From assembly GCA_902729315.2 (NCBI GenBank), contig LR746272.1, positions 12,263,827 to 12,327,826 on the forward strand: a stretch of 64,000 nt of DNA, read 5' to 3'. Origin of the DNA: Spirodela intermedia. Taxonomy: Eukaryota > Streptophyta > Magnoliopsida > Alismatales > Araceae. Shown here piece after piece: positions 12,701 to 24,251 of this stretch. The notes under the pieces were generated by a model. That model saw nothing but the letters and a program-made list of their open reading frames with translations. It was not told where the DNA came from and searched no databases. Position numbers and translations under genes: made by a program. Position 1 is the stretch's first letter, and the number at the start of each line of letters is the position of its first letter.

Positions 12701-13499
12701 CCCTCTCCTTTTCTCTCTCATGTTGTTGCCACGAAACCCCTCTTTTCCCTCTCCTTTACTGACGCTCTCATTCCGCCACCTTTTTCTCCCTCCATCCCTT
12801 TAGTTAACAATTAATTATTCACCCCCATTTCCCTCACCGCGAGAACATCCCTCTCTCTCTCTCTCTCTCTCCTGCCGAAACCCTCTTTCTTCTCTCTCCC
12901 ACTATCGCCACATACCCCCTCATTTTCTCTCTCTCTCTCTCTCTCCCGCCGACATCCTCTCATTCGGCCCCCCTTTTCTCTCTCCACCTTTTCTTTTCAT
13001 CATTATTTTATTATTTTGCCTAACTTTTAGACCACATTTTTAACCTCCAACCCAAATAGTCCATTCCATTCAAATCACACCAGTCCACTCCTTGGTGCAA
13101 ATCACTCGGTCTGAACCCTGGAAAATTACTAACAAAGCTCGTGGAACTCGAATCTATAAGAATCTTTAAGATATCAAAAATCTCAATTACAAAGGTGTGT
13201 TGATTTTTAATTACTTTTTAAGCTGGTCATTATTTTTAAATCTTTGCTCTTAGAATTTGTGAGATTCATAAGATAATCAATTGTGTGATAGATTGATGAT
13301 CCTAACCCTAGTTGAGAAACCTTGTTTGATTCTTTGAATTAGATAACCTAATAAGTAATTAGTGATCATAATTCTTCTAAAATTACAAGATCATCTGAAT
13401 ATTAAGCCATCAAAGTTCTAATTTTAGTCAACTTTAAAAAGTAATGTGTAACTCTTTTTAAGGAGATTAATTCTGGCCCTTTGTCTTGGATCAGAAAAA

Positions 13500-16400
13500 A
13501 CTAGAAAAAGTTTGACACACCATCCTCATTGATCATGCAGGATATGAGACCAACTATAACGTACACATTATACCGACATGCTCCAACAATTAGGGTATGC
13601 CTCCCAAATCCTCGATGTCATTCAATGTCAGTTGGGCATATCCCCCAGCCAAACATGCAAGTCTAAGGCACCCATGGAGCTGTTTGAGTGGGCTCTTGGG
13701 GAAACCAACATAGGTCGGCCTATGGTGACGATGAGTGATCTTAATTGCAATGATGATCCATTCACAAACATACACCTTCCTAGTTGACAGCTTGACCGTC
13801 AACAACCATGTGGCCCACCAGATCTCTCCTCTTGACAACAATTAAAGTTTCTCATCTTCTTAGGCTTTGATCCCCAATGATGGATTTATCATGTGAAGTT
13901 CTATCTCTTCACCTATCAACTTACATATCTTGAGCAAATAGCATAAGCATGCCTCAACATGGAAGAGAAAGCCATTCATTGGCTCAAGTGGGTCAAGACT
14001 TGCCAACCGTTATGTAATTAAGAGGATATTAAATAACAACTCTTGGAGTGATATGACTACAAAAACTCAAGCTCCATTTGTTAGTAGTTCCTCGAATTGA
14101 AACAAACATGGACAATTGAGAATTACTACAAGCACTTTGAGCTCTTGTTGAAAGTTCTTTGAGATATTCCAAATACTAATTTGGAAGACAACTTCCTCAA
14201 GGGCCTTTGATGGGAAATTTAAGACAAAGTATATGCCCTCAACCATGCAGCTTGGAGGTTATTATGTGGATGGCACAACATGTCAAAATCAAACTATAGA
14301 TGTTAGTTGATGGGGGTCAGCTATAGAGTGCATGAGGCATAGAGAAAGACCTCTTGGCCTACAAAGGGCAGCTCTCATGCACTCCACTTGGCCGTTAGGA
14401 GGACATTGGACACCACTATGGCATACCAAGTGGAGGTGCTTTGGCATCAATAGTTGGCATCCCATGGTAGATCGTCGATGTCATCTACATCACACAATCA
14501 TAGAACTTCAAGCCTGATGGGTGCAAGACATGTACTTCCATTACAACAAGAAGTTCTCATTTGGACATCAATGAAAGAGAGAGCTTAATATTTTATTTAT
14601 GTCGGCCGGTCAACTCAGACTACTTGTAGGAAGATGACTAGGAGGGTGAGCTTACACCTAAAAGTTCCCTTAACAACAATTTGTTAGCCCAACTTGAAGT
14701 CTCCCTAGATTCGATCTTTGATGAATCAAATGGGCATGCCATATGCTTCAAAGAGATTATCCAAAACAGATCAGTCTCCATCATACTTGACATTGGATCT
14801 ATGTTCAACTTCATCAAGAATTGCCTGCTCAAGGAGTTACAATTGTTACTAACCAAGATGACTCAATACCAGTTGGCCATTGGTACTACTGAGATGGCCT
14901 TAAGCTCCAAGATGTACTAGGGCCTTGTCATCAACTTTTTGAAATCATCATCTTCGATGATTTTTTCATGCTCCCATTAGTCACTATTGATGTGATTTTG
15001 GGCATGCACTATATGAAGGCGTGCCATATAATCGAGTTAGATTGGAACACTAGACAATATTGTTTTCCATTGAAACAAAGAAGGCGATCATCACTATGAA
15101 ACCACAAGAGACCCATCTCACAATTTCACCTTAATACATTGGTAAGTTGACCCTGCAAGGGTGAGGCTTATTTCAAGTTATTCAACTTGATGTTGTTGAG
15201 CTGATGGAAGCCCCCAAATGCATGTCAGAGGGGTTATAATAAAACTTTTCACAGGTCATCACATACATCACTAGCCTTCTCCTACTTTACAACTAAAAGC
15301 ATAAGATAGTCCTAGAATTGGGGAGCCAGATAATTTACATGTAGTCATTCCACTACCCCTACTATCAAAAGATAGAGTTGAAGAAGTAGGTGGCCGAGAT
15401 ATTTGCAACTAGACTCATTCATCACTCATAGAACATGTTCCCAGCTTGATGCTTCCCATATAGAAGAAGGATGGTTTGTGACATTTTTTATGTGGATTAC
15501 TATGCGTTAAAATAGGTGACAATCTTAAATTGATTTTTGATTCTAGTTGTGGATAAACTTATTAATGAGCTCTATAGAATAATCATATTCTTGGAGTTAG
15601 GTTTGACATCAAACTATCACCAAATCTACATTTGTATGAAGGATGTGCCAAAGATGACTTTCTAGACACATGAGGGCCATTATGAGTTCCTTGTAATGTA
15701 CTTCGGCCTGAACAATGCATTGGTAACTTTTAAAGCCACCATGAACCACATCTTCTCCCCATTTTTGTGGAATTCGTGCTAATGTTCTTTGACAATATCT
15801 TGATTTATAACCAGAGTTGCAATGAGCATGATGACCATGTATTATAAGAATTCTTCATCCTCCAACATAATGAATTTTATGTGCACCTCAAGAAGTGACT
15901 CTTCAAATAGCTGAAGATAGCATATCTCTATCATTATATCTTAGCTGAAGGTGTTGTCATGGATTCAAAGAAGATTGTCATTATTCGCGAGTGGTTGTCA
16001 CTGATGACCCTTCATGACTTATGAGGATTCTTAGACTTAGCAAGCTATCACAAATACTTCATCTAGGGCTTTAAGAAGAACATAGCCTATGATGCAACAA
16101 GTAAATAAAGATACATTTAGTTGGACACCTACCACACATGAGAATTTCTAACTCCTTAAACAAGCACTAATGATAGTTTTGATCCTAACACTTTTAAATT
16201 TCTCTATATCTTTCAAATTAGTGGTGGATGCCTCTAGTTGAAGAGTGGGAGTAGTGATGTCATAGTAGTGGAAGCTGATGTCTTTCTTTAGTCAAGTGTT
16301 GGGCACAACCCATAAGTATCATTATTTATTGGGGCGCCACTTATGGATCTTCATCGATGAACGAAGCTTGTGATACCTATTGGAGCAGCGTCAAGTGCTT

Positions 16401-16850
16401 ATGGAGTATAAAAAATGGTTGGCCAAAATCATATCTTTTGACTTTGAGATCTACTTCAATCTCATAAGTGAGAACTAGGTTGCAAATGCATTGTCTTACA
16501 CATTAGATGAGGTATGGCTTTATTTCAATGGTAGTTTCTCATCTTGAGTTGGTGGATCTCAAATTTATTCAACAAGAAAATAAGGACAACCTTCACCTTG
16601 TGATGGTCCTCAATGAATTGTTGTCAACACCCATAAAATGAAAGTAGTATGCTTTGTAATATGGTCATATGTTCCACTGAGACCATGTCATGCTTTCTTC
16701 CTTATTGTGCTTTATATTAACATTGTCGTAGGAATTTCACAATTTCATGACTAGAGGTCATTTTATTTTCAATGTGCCTACCTTTTTATGGAGTCCAATG
16801 TCAACAATTTGTCCACAAAAGAAATATTATATAGATAGATAACCTTCAAT
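13500..16850 (+). mobile_element. Ty3/gypsy gag-pol remnant (heavily mutated)
   Basis: Translation in shifting frames recovers gypsy landmarks in order. There is a gag zinc-knuckle relic near 14530-14590, and an aspartic protease relic (LDIGSMFNFI) at 14777-14818 followed by VILGMHYMKA at about 14990. Reverse transcriptase follows at about 15600-15900 ([15 protein letters not shown], then FFDNIL at 15781-15807, where FDDIL is expected). RNase H with its connection lies at about 16200-16500, and an integrase zinc-finger start at about 16640-16800. Many stops and frameshifts break every domain, and the rest of integrase and any 3' LTR are missing. This is a dead copy. Confidence 0.85.
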
Positions 16851-19500
16851 TTTTTTTCAAAATAAGAAGTTGATTGACTAAGAGTAAAATTAATTCATGA
16901 AGACAATCAATTTTTAAATCTAAACATTAATGAGAGAATTGGGAATGATACTTTGCATAGGTTTGTGGAAAGAAGAAATAAGCTTTTTAGTCATCTCGAT
17001 GAATAACCTTGATGTAATTCTTGAGATCAACTTCTTCATTCATGCATGGGATAGATGTCTTCTCTAACTACAATGTGATCTTATTTCAAGAAGGTGATGT
17101 GTCGTGTTTTATGTCAAAGATGATGAACATGTGACCAAGGACACAAATGATTTTTAACCTCTAACTAAAGGCATAATGTTAACATGAAGAAAACATGTAC
17201 GAAGTGACATTCTTCAAGATTGAGGATGAAGTTAGAACATAACTAAAGACAATATAAGGATAACTAACATAACCTCACCCACATGTTAGTGGCCTCCTTG
17301 AAGTAAATTCATAACACTAATTCATAAATTTTACTATCCTAACTTTCTTTTTGCTGCAAAGTGAATCATGTCATGTAGTTAATGTTGGGAGAATGCTGAC
17401 CAATACAAACACTCTATAAGAGTTATTTGGCTCATCTTGATAAGTTATGAATGTAGTCTGATAATATTTTAGAAGCAAGATAAATTTAATCATTTTGCAC
17501 AACTTTTGGTGTATATGTACTATTTTAATAGAATAAAGATGATTCTCTCAAATTTTACATAGAAGACATGGTGCTAAACAATATTACCATTTTAAATCAA
17601 TAGCTCATTTTAAATGTAGATGAATTTTGTGATCAACTCAATGATAATTGTAATTATAATATGACATCAATAATTGATATCATCAAGTGTGCATCAAAGT
17701 AGATGAAACTAAAATAATATGTTACTTGCTATGAGTCCTTTGAATTCACTTTGATGTATTATGGGTGATAAGTCTTCATTATCATGAGTTAATAATTAGC
17801 AAATAATATATTTTTAATTTTAACTCATGATATATAGACTTATATTTATGTTAAATTGTGAAAAGTAGTTTTAAGTTGATTAACGTAATTTTTTGGCTAA
17901 TTATGTAATTTTCTATATATTTATATGATTTTTATAATCATATTTTTGAGATAAATAAAGAAAAAGAAATTAAAATAAAAATCTAGTAAAAGGAGAGGAC
18001 CCGCTGGTCAACTAAGCCCACAAGCAAGTCGAAAGCGTAGTCAGAGGGAGTCACAATTAGGGACTTGAGCGACAAGGATTGATGGGGGGTATGTGTGCAC
18101 CATTCCCCTTCTATGTCATTAATGCTCAACTGACTGTGAGGTAAGAAATGATCGTACACACAGGAGAAAGGGACTCATTACTTGCAAATATGAATTACTA
18201 TATATTTACCCAAAACTTCAATGCACAAATGATGTGGGGCTAAACCAACATCACAATTTCCCCCGAAAGGCTTCAAAGATTTTAATATCTAAACTATCAC
18301 TTAGTTATAATAGAGATATACCTTGATGATGTCACTTGATGAGAATATTAGAGTACTTATTTCAATCTCTCTCATATAGTTGGGCAACTAACATAATTTG
18401 AATCTTCTTAGAGTTAAAACTTATATTTTTATTTAATTATCATGACTTCATTATAGATTATCAGTGAAAAATTAAACGGTCATAATCATTAGATCATCAG
18501 TGAAAATCTCATCAACGCGATTCGTAGAACATTGTTACTAAAATTACTGAATGATTCGTGATAAAAAGATCACGAATCCATCGAGTAAATCATGTTTAAT
18601 TGATCAACGAACAAATTGTTGTCGAGAAAAGGATGGTATGTCGGAAGATGAGTTGTCACCTCTTCAGAACGTACCGAATGTGATAAAGAGTCTCTTCTTA
18701 CTATGCGGACCTAAGGATGAAGCTCTCTGACACGTGCCCCACCTCCATCCAGCTCCTTTCCGTCAAGTGACAGTAGCCAGAGAGTCGCAAAGTCACTATT
18801 TTTCTGCTATTATGTGATAGCCACTAGAGAGGATTTAACGACCTAATTCATTGATCTCTAGACTTTGCAAGGAGATCTAGAGATTGCTCACGTCGTCTTT
18901 GTCTAAGGAAAGCCTTTAAGGCCATGAACAATACTCAACGATCCTCTTGAAATCTTAAGATTTCAATACATCAACGACGTATCACTACCATGACGTCGAA
19001 ACTCTATTTTCTTACTTTCAACTTAATTTTTCTTTTATTTAATAATAATTTGTGTGATTTAAATTTACCAAGCTATATTTTATTTAATTACGATTCTTTT
19101 GATTTTTACAAATCTTAATTTGATCAATTAAATCATCTGTAATCGCTTATATAAGAATCGTCAGACAGAGCTCTATTTCTATTTGGTTCGTATTAATCGA
19201 GCATTGACATTATCCTAACGTCCTTACCTTTATTTATTTTTTTATGAATTTTAAATATATTTTATTTTTATTTTTTAGTATAAAATTTATATAAAATTAT
19301 ATTTTTTGAAAAAAACTTTGAAAAATTACTCAATATTATTATATCTTTGTGATTGATCTGAAAAATTATCATTATTTTTTGGAAATTTTATTGAATGATA
19401 ATTGATATATTTGTTTAGAAATACTTCTAAATATCTAAAAATTAATATTTTCTAGTTTTATAAATTATAAATTTACATAATTTATTATACAATGACTAAG
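16851..19500. other. AT-rich repeat-derived stretch
   Basis: No coding exon was recognised. The segment around 18000-19200 resembles LTR or leader sequence of another old element but shows no diagnostic ends. A short perfect inverted repeat lies at 18553-18578. Otherwise nothing supportable. Confidence 0.4.
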
Positions 19501-20839
19501 TCACGCCACACATCACTTGAAATCTCATTCTTTGTCTAACTAACACCAACAAAGTGACTTGCAAATGAGTGTACTCTCTCAAGTACAACTCCGATGACTC
19601 TATTACTCATCATAAAGCACGTCTCATTGTTTGTGAATTCACTTAAGTCTATGTCATCAATTACATGAAAACCTTCTCTCTCGTAGTTCGTCTCAACTCA
19701 ATTCATGTACTTCTCTCTCTAATAGTCAATCATACGTGGTCTCTTCATCAGTTGAATATTTACAATGCCTTCCTTTATAGTGATCTTGATGAGTAAATAT
19801 TCATTGAGCAACCTCCAGGGTATGTAGTTTAGAGAGAGACTTATCAAGTGTCTATTTTAGTGGGCTATCTATGGGCTCAAACATAGTCCCTACACTTGGT
19901 CTGACAAGTTCATGCATTTTATTACTACTTTTGGTTTTGTTCCGTACATGACTAATTTAATTGTGATGTGTAAGACTACCTACAATATCTTTTAGGGATT
20001 GAGTTTGCTTATCGTCAAGAGAAAATTATTTTTCCTCAAAGAAAATATATGTTGGACCTTCTTTAAGAGACATGGCTATTGAGGTGTAAATTTTCTTCAT
20101 TGTTGATGGAGGCTCGGCCTAAATTATGAGAGGATGTTTCTCCCAAATTGAAGAACATCAAACAATATTGTTGTTTTCTTGAGAAATTACTATATCTTAT
20201 TGTTACTTGTCCATACATATCTTATGTAGTTGAGATTCTCAACTAATTCATGCAGAAATCTCGGGAGATACATATGGAAGGAGCACTTCAGGTTCTTACA
20301 TACATTAAACATGCACCAAGAAAGAGGCTTCTCTATGAACACCATGGACATCTCAAGATTGAGGCCTACTTTGATGTTAGATTTATTGGTGACAAGGGTG
20401 ATTGGAAGTCAACTATTGATTACTACAGATATGTTGACAACAACCTAGTCACTTGGTGCTCCAAGAAGCAGTGAGTTGTCTCTCACTAATGCTGAGGTAG
20501 AATACTATGCGACTGATATTATAGATGAGATGGTATGACTCCAATCTCTTTTGTAGGAATTGAAGGTCTTGACATTGCTTCTAGTGCCTACGCACTACGA
20601 CAATTGAGTTGCAATCTTCATTGCAACAATTTTTATCTTCTACGAATGTATTAAACACATCGAGATTGATTATCGCATTATTCATGAAAAAGTTCTCAAG
20701 AGCATCATCATAACTTCACACGTGTCATCGACCAACCAACTAACCAACATCTTCACTAAGAGTCTCGACAACATTTCCTATGATTCACTAGGAACCAAGT
20801 TAGACATGTTTGATCTATATGCTCTAGCTTGAGAGGAGG
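19500..20839 (+). mobile_element. Ty1/copia pol remnant (RT and RNase H)
   Basis: Frame-shifted translation gives copia reverse-transcriptase phrases (EQPPGYVV near 19810, then AIYGLKHSPYTWSDKF near 19870-19915). The RNase H end follows (HGHLKIEAYFDVRFIGDKGD at about 20340-20400, then NNLVTWCSKKQ, KHIEIDYRIIHEKV and TNIFTKSL near 20745-20770). The catalytic order RT then RNase H at the 3' end is diagnostic of copia rather than gypsy. Stops and a frameshift around 20473 break it. The element lacks its gag, protease and integrase parts here, so it is 5'-truncated. Confidence 0.85.
20831..20839 (+). other. Copia polypurine tract
   Basis: GAGAGGAGG immediately precedes TGTTAGATT, the start of the presumed 3' LTR, just after the end of copia RNase H. 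This is the expected position of the plus-strand priming tract. Confidence 0.7.
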
Positions 20840-20980
20840 TGTTAGATTATGGCATTGACCCACTATGGACCTAGCCCATTAGGGCTTATTAAGACCACTA
20901 TAAACTCTTGTACTCATCTTCTTCTTGGCTCTCTAGATTTTGAGGGCTTACGAGGCTCTTCTCTCCACAAATTGATATTT
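20840..20980 (+). mobile_element. Copia 3' LTR (start visible, end unclear)
   Basis: The block begins TGTTAGATTATGG right after the polypurine tract and carries leader-like CTCTAGATTTTGAGGG and TCTTCTTGGCTC phrases common in plant copia LTRs. No matching 5' LTR was found in the window and no clear CA terminus could be fixed, so the right boundary is a guess. Confidence 0.55.
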
Positions 20981-22560
20981 TAATATGATAAACAATTCAT
21001 GATCATAGTGAAAATTTGAAAAAATGACCTATCACTTGTAACTACCTTGACAATTAGTTGTTTCACTTTATACTCCATATCTCTTAAATCATATTATGTA
21101 GACTAAGAATACCTACAACAAAATCGTCTAAAATAATTTTCACCAATAGTCAAGGCTCATGTAGAGGGATAGAATCATTCTCACATCTAAAGTGCAGTCC
21201 TTATCAAATGAGTCAATTAGAATAAGATAAAATATAGGAAAATGACATTGATCTTAGATAATTTGAAGATCTTGTCTTATAATATCAAGAGAACCATCAT
21301 CTGATGAAGATGTTGGAATTTAAAACATGAGTAAAATATCACATGGTTAATTAGGTGATGTGAGATTCCACATATGTAATCTTATAGAAGATGAATGACA
21401 TGACCAATGTACAAATCATAGAGAAAAGGTGTGACATGATAGAAATGCAATACAATGGGTGCAAGTAGAATGATAATACAGTAAGAACATATGGTCCAAA
21501 AAAATGAAGTCTTGTTAGTGACATAATATGACTTATTAGACACTTAATCTCATATAAATTATCTTGTTAACCTCATAAGCCCAACCCATATATATGAAAG
21601 GTTAGAGTCTTAATGTGAATGATGCTTTTTAGAGTTATATAATAGAAGGATGGTTCTTGAGCAATTCCTATTAGTTGTCAATTTAGTGCAAATAATAGAA
21701 GGATGCTTTTTGACTAGCTGGGGTCAGGAGCAAACCCAAATTAGCACACAATTGAAGCAGCTTGATAATTAATCATGTGTCAATGTATTTTCAACTTATT
21801 TCTGGGTTGACATTAGATGAAAAGAGTCTAAATCATAAATTTTCATATAATTAGATAGAGTCCCCCCCCTTCCTCATCTAGGCCAACCACTCCTTTGGGC
21901 TCTCAACTATTTTACATAAGATAGAGGAGGACATGTATGTCGCAACAACTTTCCCTCACTCCATAAAGACCTTCAACCTCACTAGTATGGGATACAACCT
22001 AGGAAATGTTGCTAGCAATCTAACTTTTGGGTTCTCAACTAGTCCTTGACAACAACATTTTTGCTCATCATCATCATAGAGAACATTAGCTTTCACCCTC
22101 TTTGCTGACAACTTTGTCCATTGATGTGGTGCAAAAGATGAACTATGAGAAAGAGATCGATGATGGATGTTATCCTTTAGTGCCAACTTTACTCTTTATG
22201 GCCTTTTGCATTAGGGTCCATTGGACAAATGGACAAGAATTGATTGTTAATCTGTAACTCTTTTGAGCCATCCAAGGCAGCACAATTGGCCCTTGGAATG
22301 GTCTCAAGTCATTGATTGTTCACAATCTATGGTCATCCCTCCATTCCCCTATAAGGGAGGGTGGTGTATGGTGGGTGGAATCCTTAGTTGGTGTATTTAT
22401 TTTTTAAAAGTTTGTTGAATAACTTTGTATTTTATATTGTCTTATTATTATTATTTTATTCCTATTTTTAGCTATATATATGTACTGTCTCACTATATTT
22501 TCGTAATCTCTTATTACTTTTTAATGAATAACTATCGCTATTGCACTCACCACACTTTTT
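20981..22560. other. AT-rich intergenic stretch, probable old LTR sequence
   Basis: No conserved coding content was seen. The part from 22230 to 22560 ends in a T-rich, LTR-like tail just before the SEC24 promoter. No ends or target-site duplications were identified. Confidence 0.35.
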
Positions 22561-22571
22561 AACGGATAGAC

Positions 22572-22595
22572 TGGGCTTACGGCCCATTTAAGAGC

Positions 22596-22644
<49 letters not shown>
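22572..22644 (+). promoter_or_regulatory. SEC24 promoter: paired site II motifs and GA tract
   Basis: TGGGCT (22572-22577) and GGCCCA (22581-22586) form a close pair of site II elements, known from housekeeping-gene promoters and TCP factor binding. They are followed by a (GA)n tract of about 48 bases (22597-22644). GA tracts near plant transcription starts can bind BBR/BPC GAGA factors. The 5' leader follows directly. Function is inferred from position only. Confidence 0.5.
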
Positions 22645-22648
<4 letters not shown>

Positions 22649-22649
22649 G

Positions 22650-24251
22650 GTTAGGCTGCTAACATCTCTCTCTGTAGAGAGTTTTAGGGAGCCGATGCGC
22701 TCGATTACACCCTCGCTGCCTCGCTGTTGGATTCCTCACCAGTTCACGTTGAAGGGGGGAAGAGCCGGTGAATCCCGGGGCGCGGAGGAAAGGAAGGGTG
22801 GGGGGGTGGCGCCGCCGTCGTTATCCTGGGGGGGAGTGACGACGCCCCCAGATCGCTGGGACACTCTTGGCCATCCACCGCCGGGCATCTGCGTCCAGTC
22901 GTCGGTAAGATCAAACGATCCCTTGTCGGATTTCGTTTCCATTTCCCCCCTCCTTCTTCCGACGGAGCTTTTCGGTAGAGGTTATGGGGGGCGACATACG
23001 TGAAAATGGGCACGAATTCTGTCCGGATCCACGGTGGGTTAGTCGCCGCCGAAAATCCTCGCAATTTCCTCAAGAAAAGGTCCCTTTGTAGTCACCATAT
23101 TCAGTTCCCTGGGAGAGCAATGCGATCTATGTGTTGCTTCATCTTTTTTGTCTTCTTTGTATCTCGTAAATAATTTTTTTCGCTTGTTCTCGCGGGCCTT
23201 CACTGGGGACAGTTCCTAGGGAAGGAAAGGGGGTAGGGGCTTGGAAAATTATTGAATCTTCGAGTGCGCATGATTCGATCTATTTGTTTCTAGCTATCCC
23301 TCTACAGAACCCGGCCTGCTTGAGTTTGGATCGTCTGGAACGAGACCGTTGATGGATAATCGATACTCCCGCAAACTCCCCATTTTATAGATCCTCTGTA
23401 GTTCCTGTGAAGAAAGAGGAATGATCTCTCGTGTATGGGGAGAGCTGCTAGTTATCAAGTGATGTTTTACTTTGGATTCTCACTGAGGATATTGTAAATG
23501 CCTTAAACGCGGTTTGTTAATCAGGTCAACGACAAAGTTAGCACCAGGAATTGTTACAATGGTTCCTATTGATTGCACTGGATGCCTCTGAGTTCATAAG
23601 CAGGAAATCCGGTGCTGGGGCTAGAATTAAAAACAACTGACAATTGTGTGATTTGACGCAGCCATTTTTACCAAAACATGTTAGAGAATACCCATATCCA
23701 ATCGGACTATCCCATACAATATGTTCTGCTTTACTGAATTTTGATGAGCAAACTTTTAGGCATTTCCAACTCAACCAAAACCATTAAAATGGCTGAATTT
23801 CCTCCCTTATAAAATAGTGTAACCCATCAGCATGATTACTCCCATAATATCGTCAAATGGTTCGATTTAGTTCGCTGTAGTGATCTCACCGAGCTACTGT
23901 ATGATGATGATTCATGTGTTTGAAGTGAGCTGATAACTCCTTCACAGGATGATTATTCATGTGTTCTACAGTGGTTTCAGGGCCTAGATCTCTAATTTCC
24001 ACTGATAATATGATTTGGTGGATATCGTTTATTCTAGTCTTCATTTTTGTTTGATCCAGCAGAACACTATAGCTGCCCATGCAATTTAAGGAACTTCTTT
24101 TACTGAGTTGTCTTTTGGATAAACTTTTTTATGGTTGTTCATTTATTTATATTATCCGGTTCTTTATACTATTACTTAACTTTATAACCTCTTTATGTTC
24201 TTTGACGCAGATTACATGCTATTATAGCCATTCAAACAAGACCAAGTGAAT
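22650..24251 (+). other. SEC24 5' leader with a 1.3-kb leader intron
   Basis: A GC-rich leader exon ends at a strong donor (GTAAGA at 22905). The matching acceptor TTTGACGCAG ends at 24210, 41 bases before the SEC24 ATG at 24252. The interval is T-rich and has no conserved coding content. Leader introns are common in plant housekeeping genes. Confidence 0.6.

Larger units (their letters stand above)
12060..13500 (+). mobile_element. LTR-like block B, followed by gag-pol
   Basis: This is the homologue of block A (8150-9960), with the same order of landmarks. It has a good TATA box at 12323-12330, then the 'CTCTTGGATTAGGGG' phrases at about 12410, the 34-bp minisatellite, CT-rich simple repeats (12850-12960) and the 'gatcctaac...aagtaatta' tail. 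Degenerate gag-pol starts directly after it, so it is best read as the 5' LTR of the Ty3/gypsy remnant at 13500-16850. Boundaries are approximate. Confidence 0.6.

Noticed and set aside
12444-12814. Possible CRISPR-like regularly spaced repeats
   Set aside because: The units are contiguous and degenerate without unique spacers, and the DNA is plant nuclear; this is a minisatellite.
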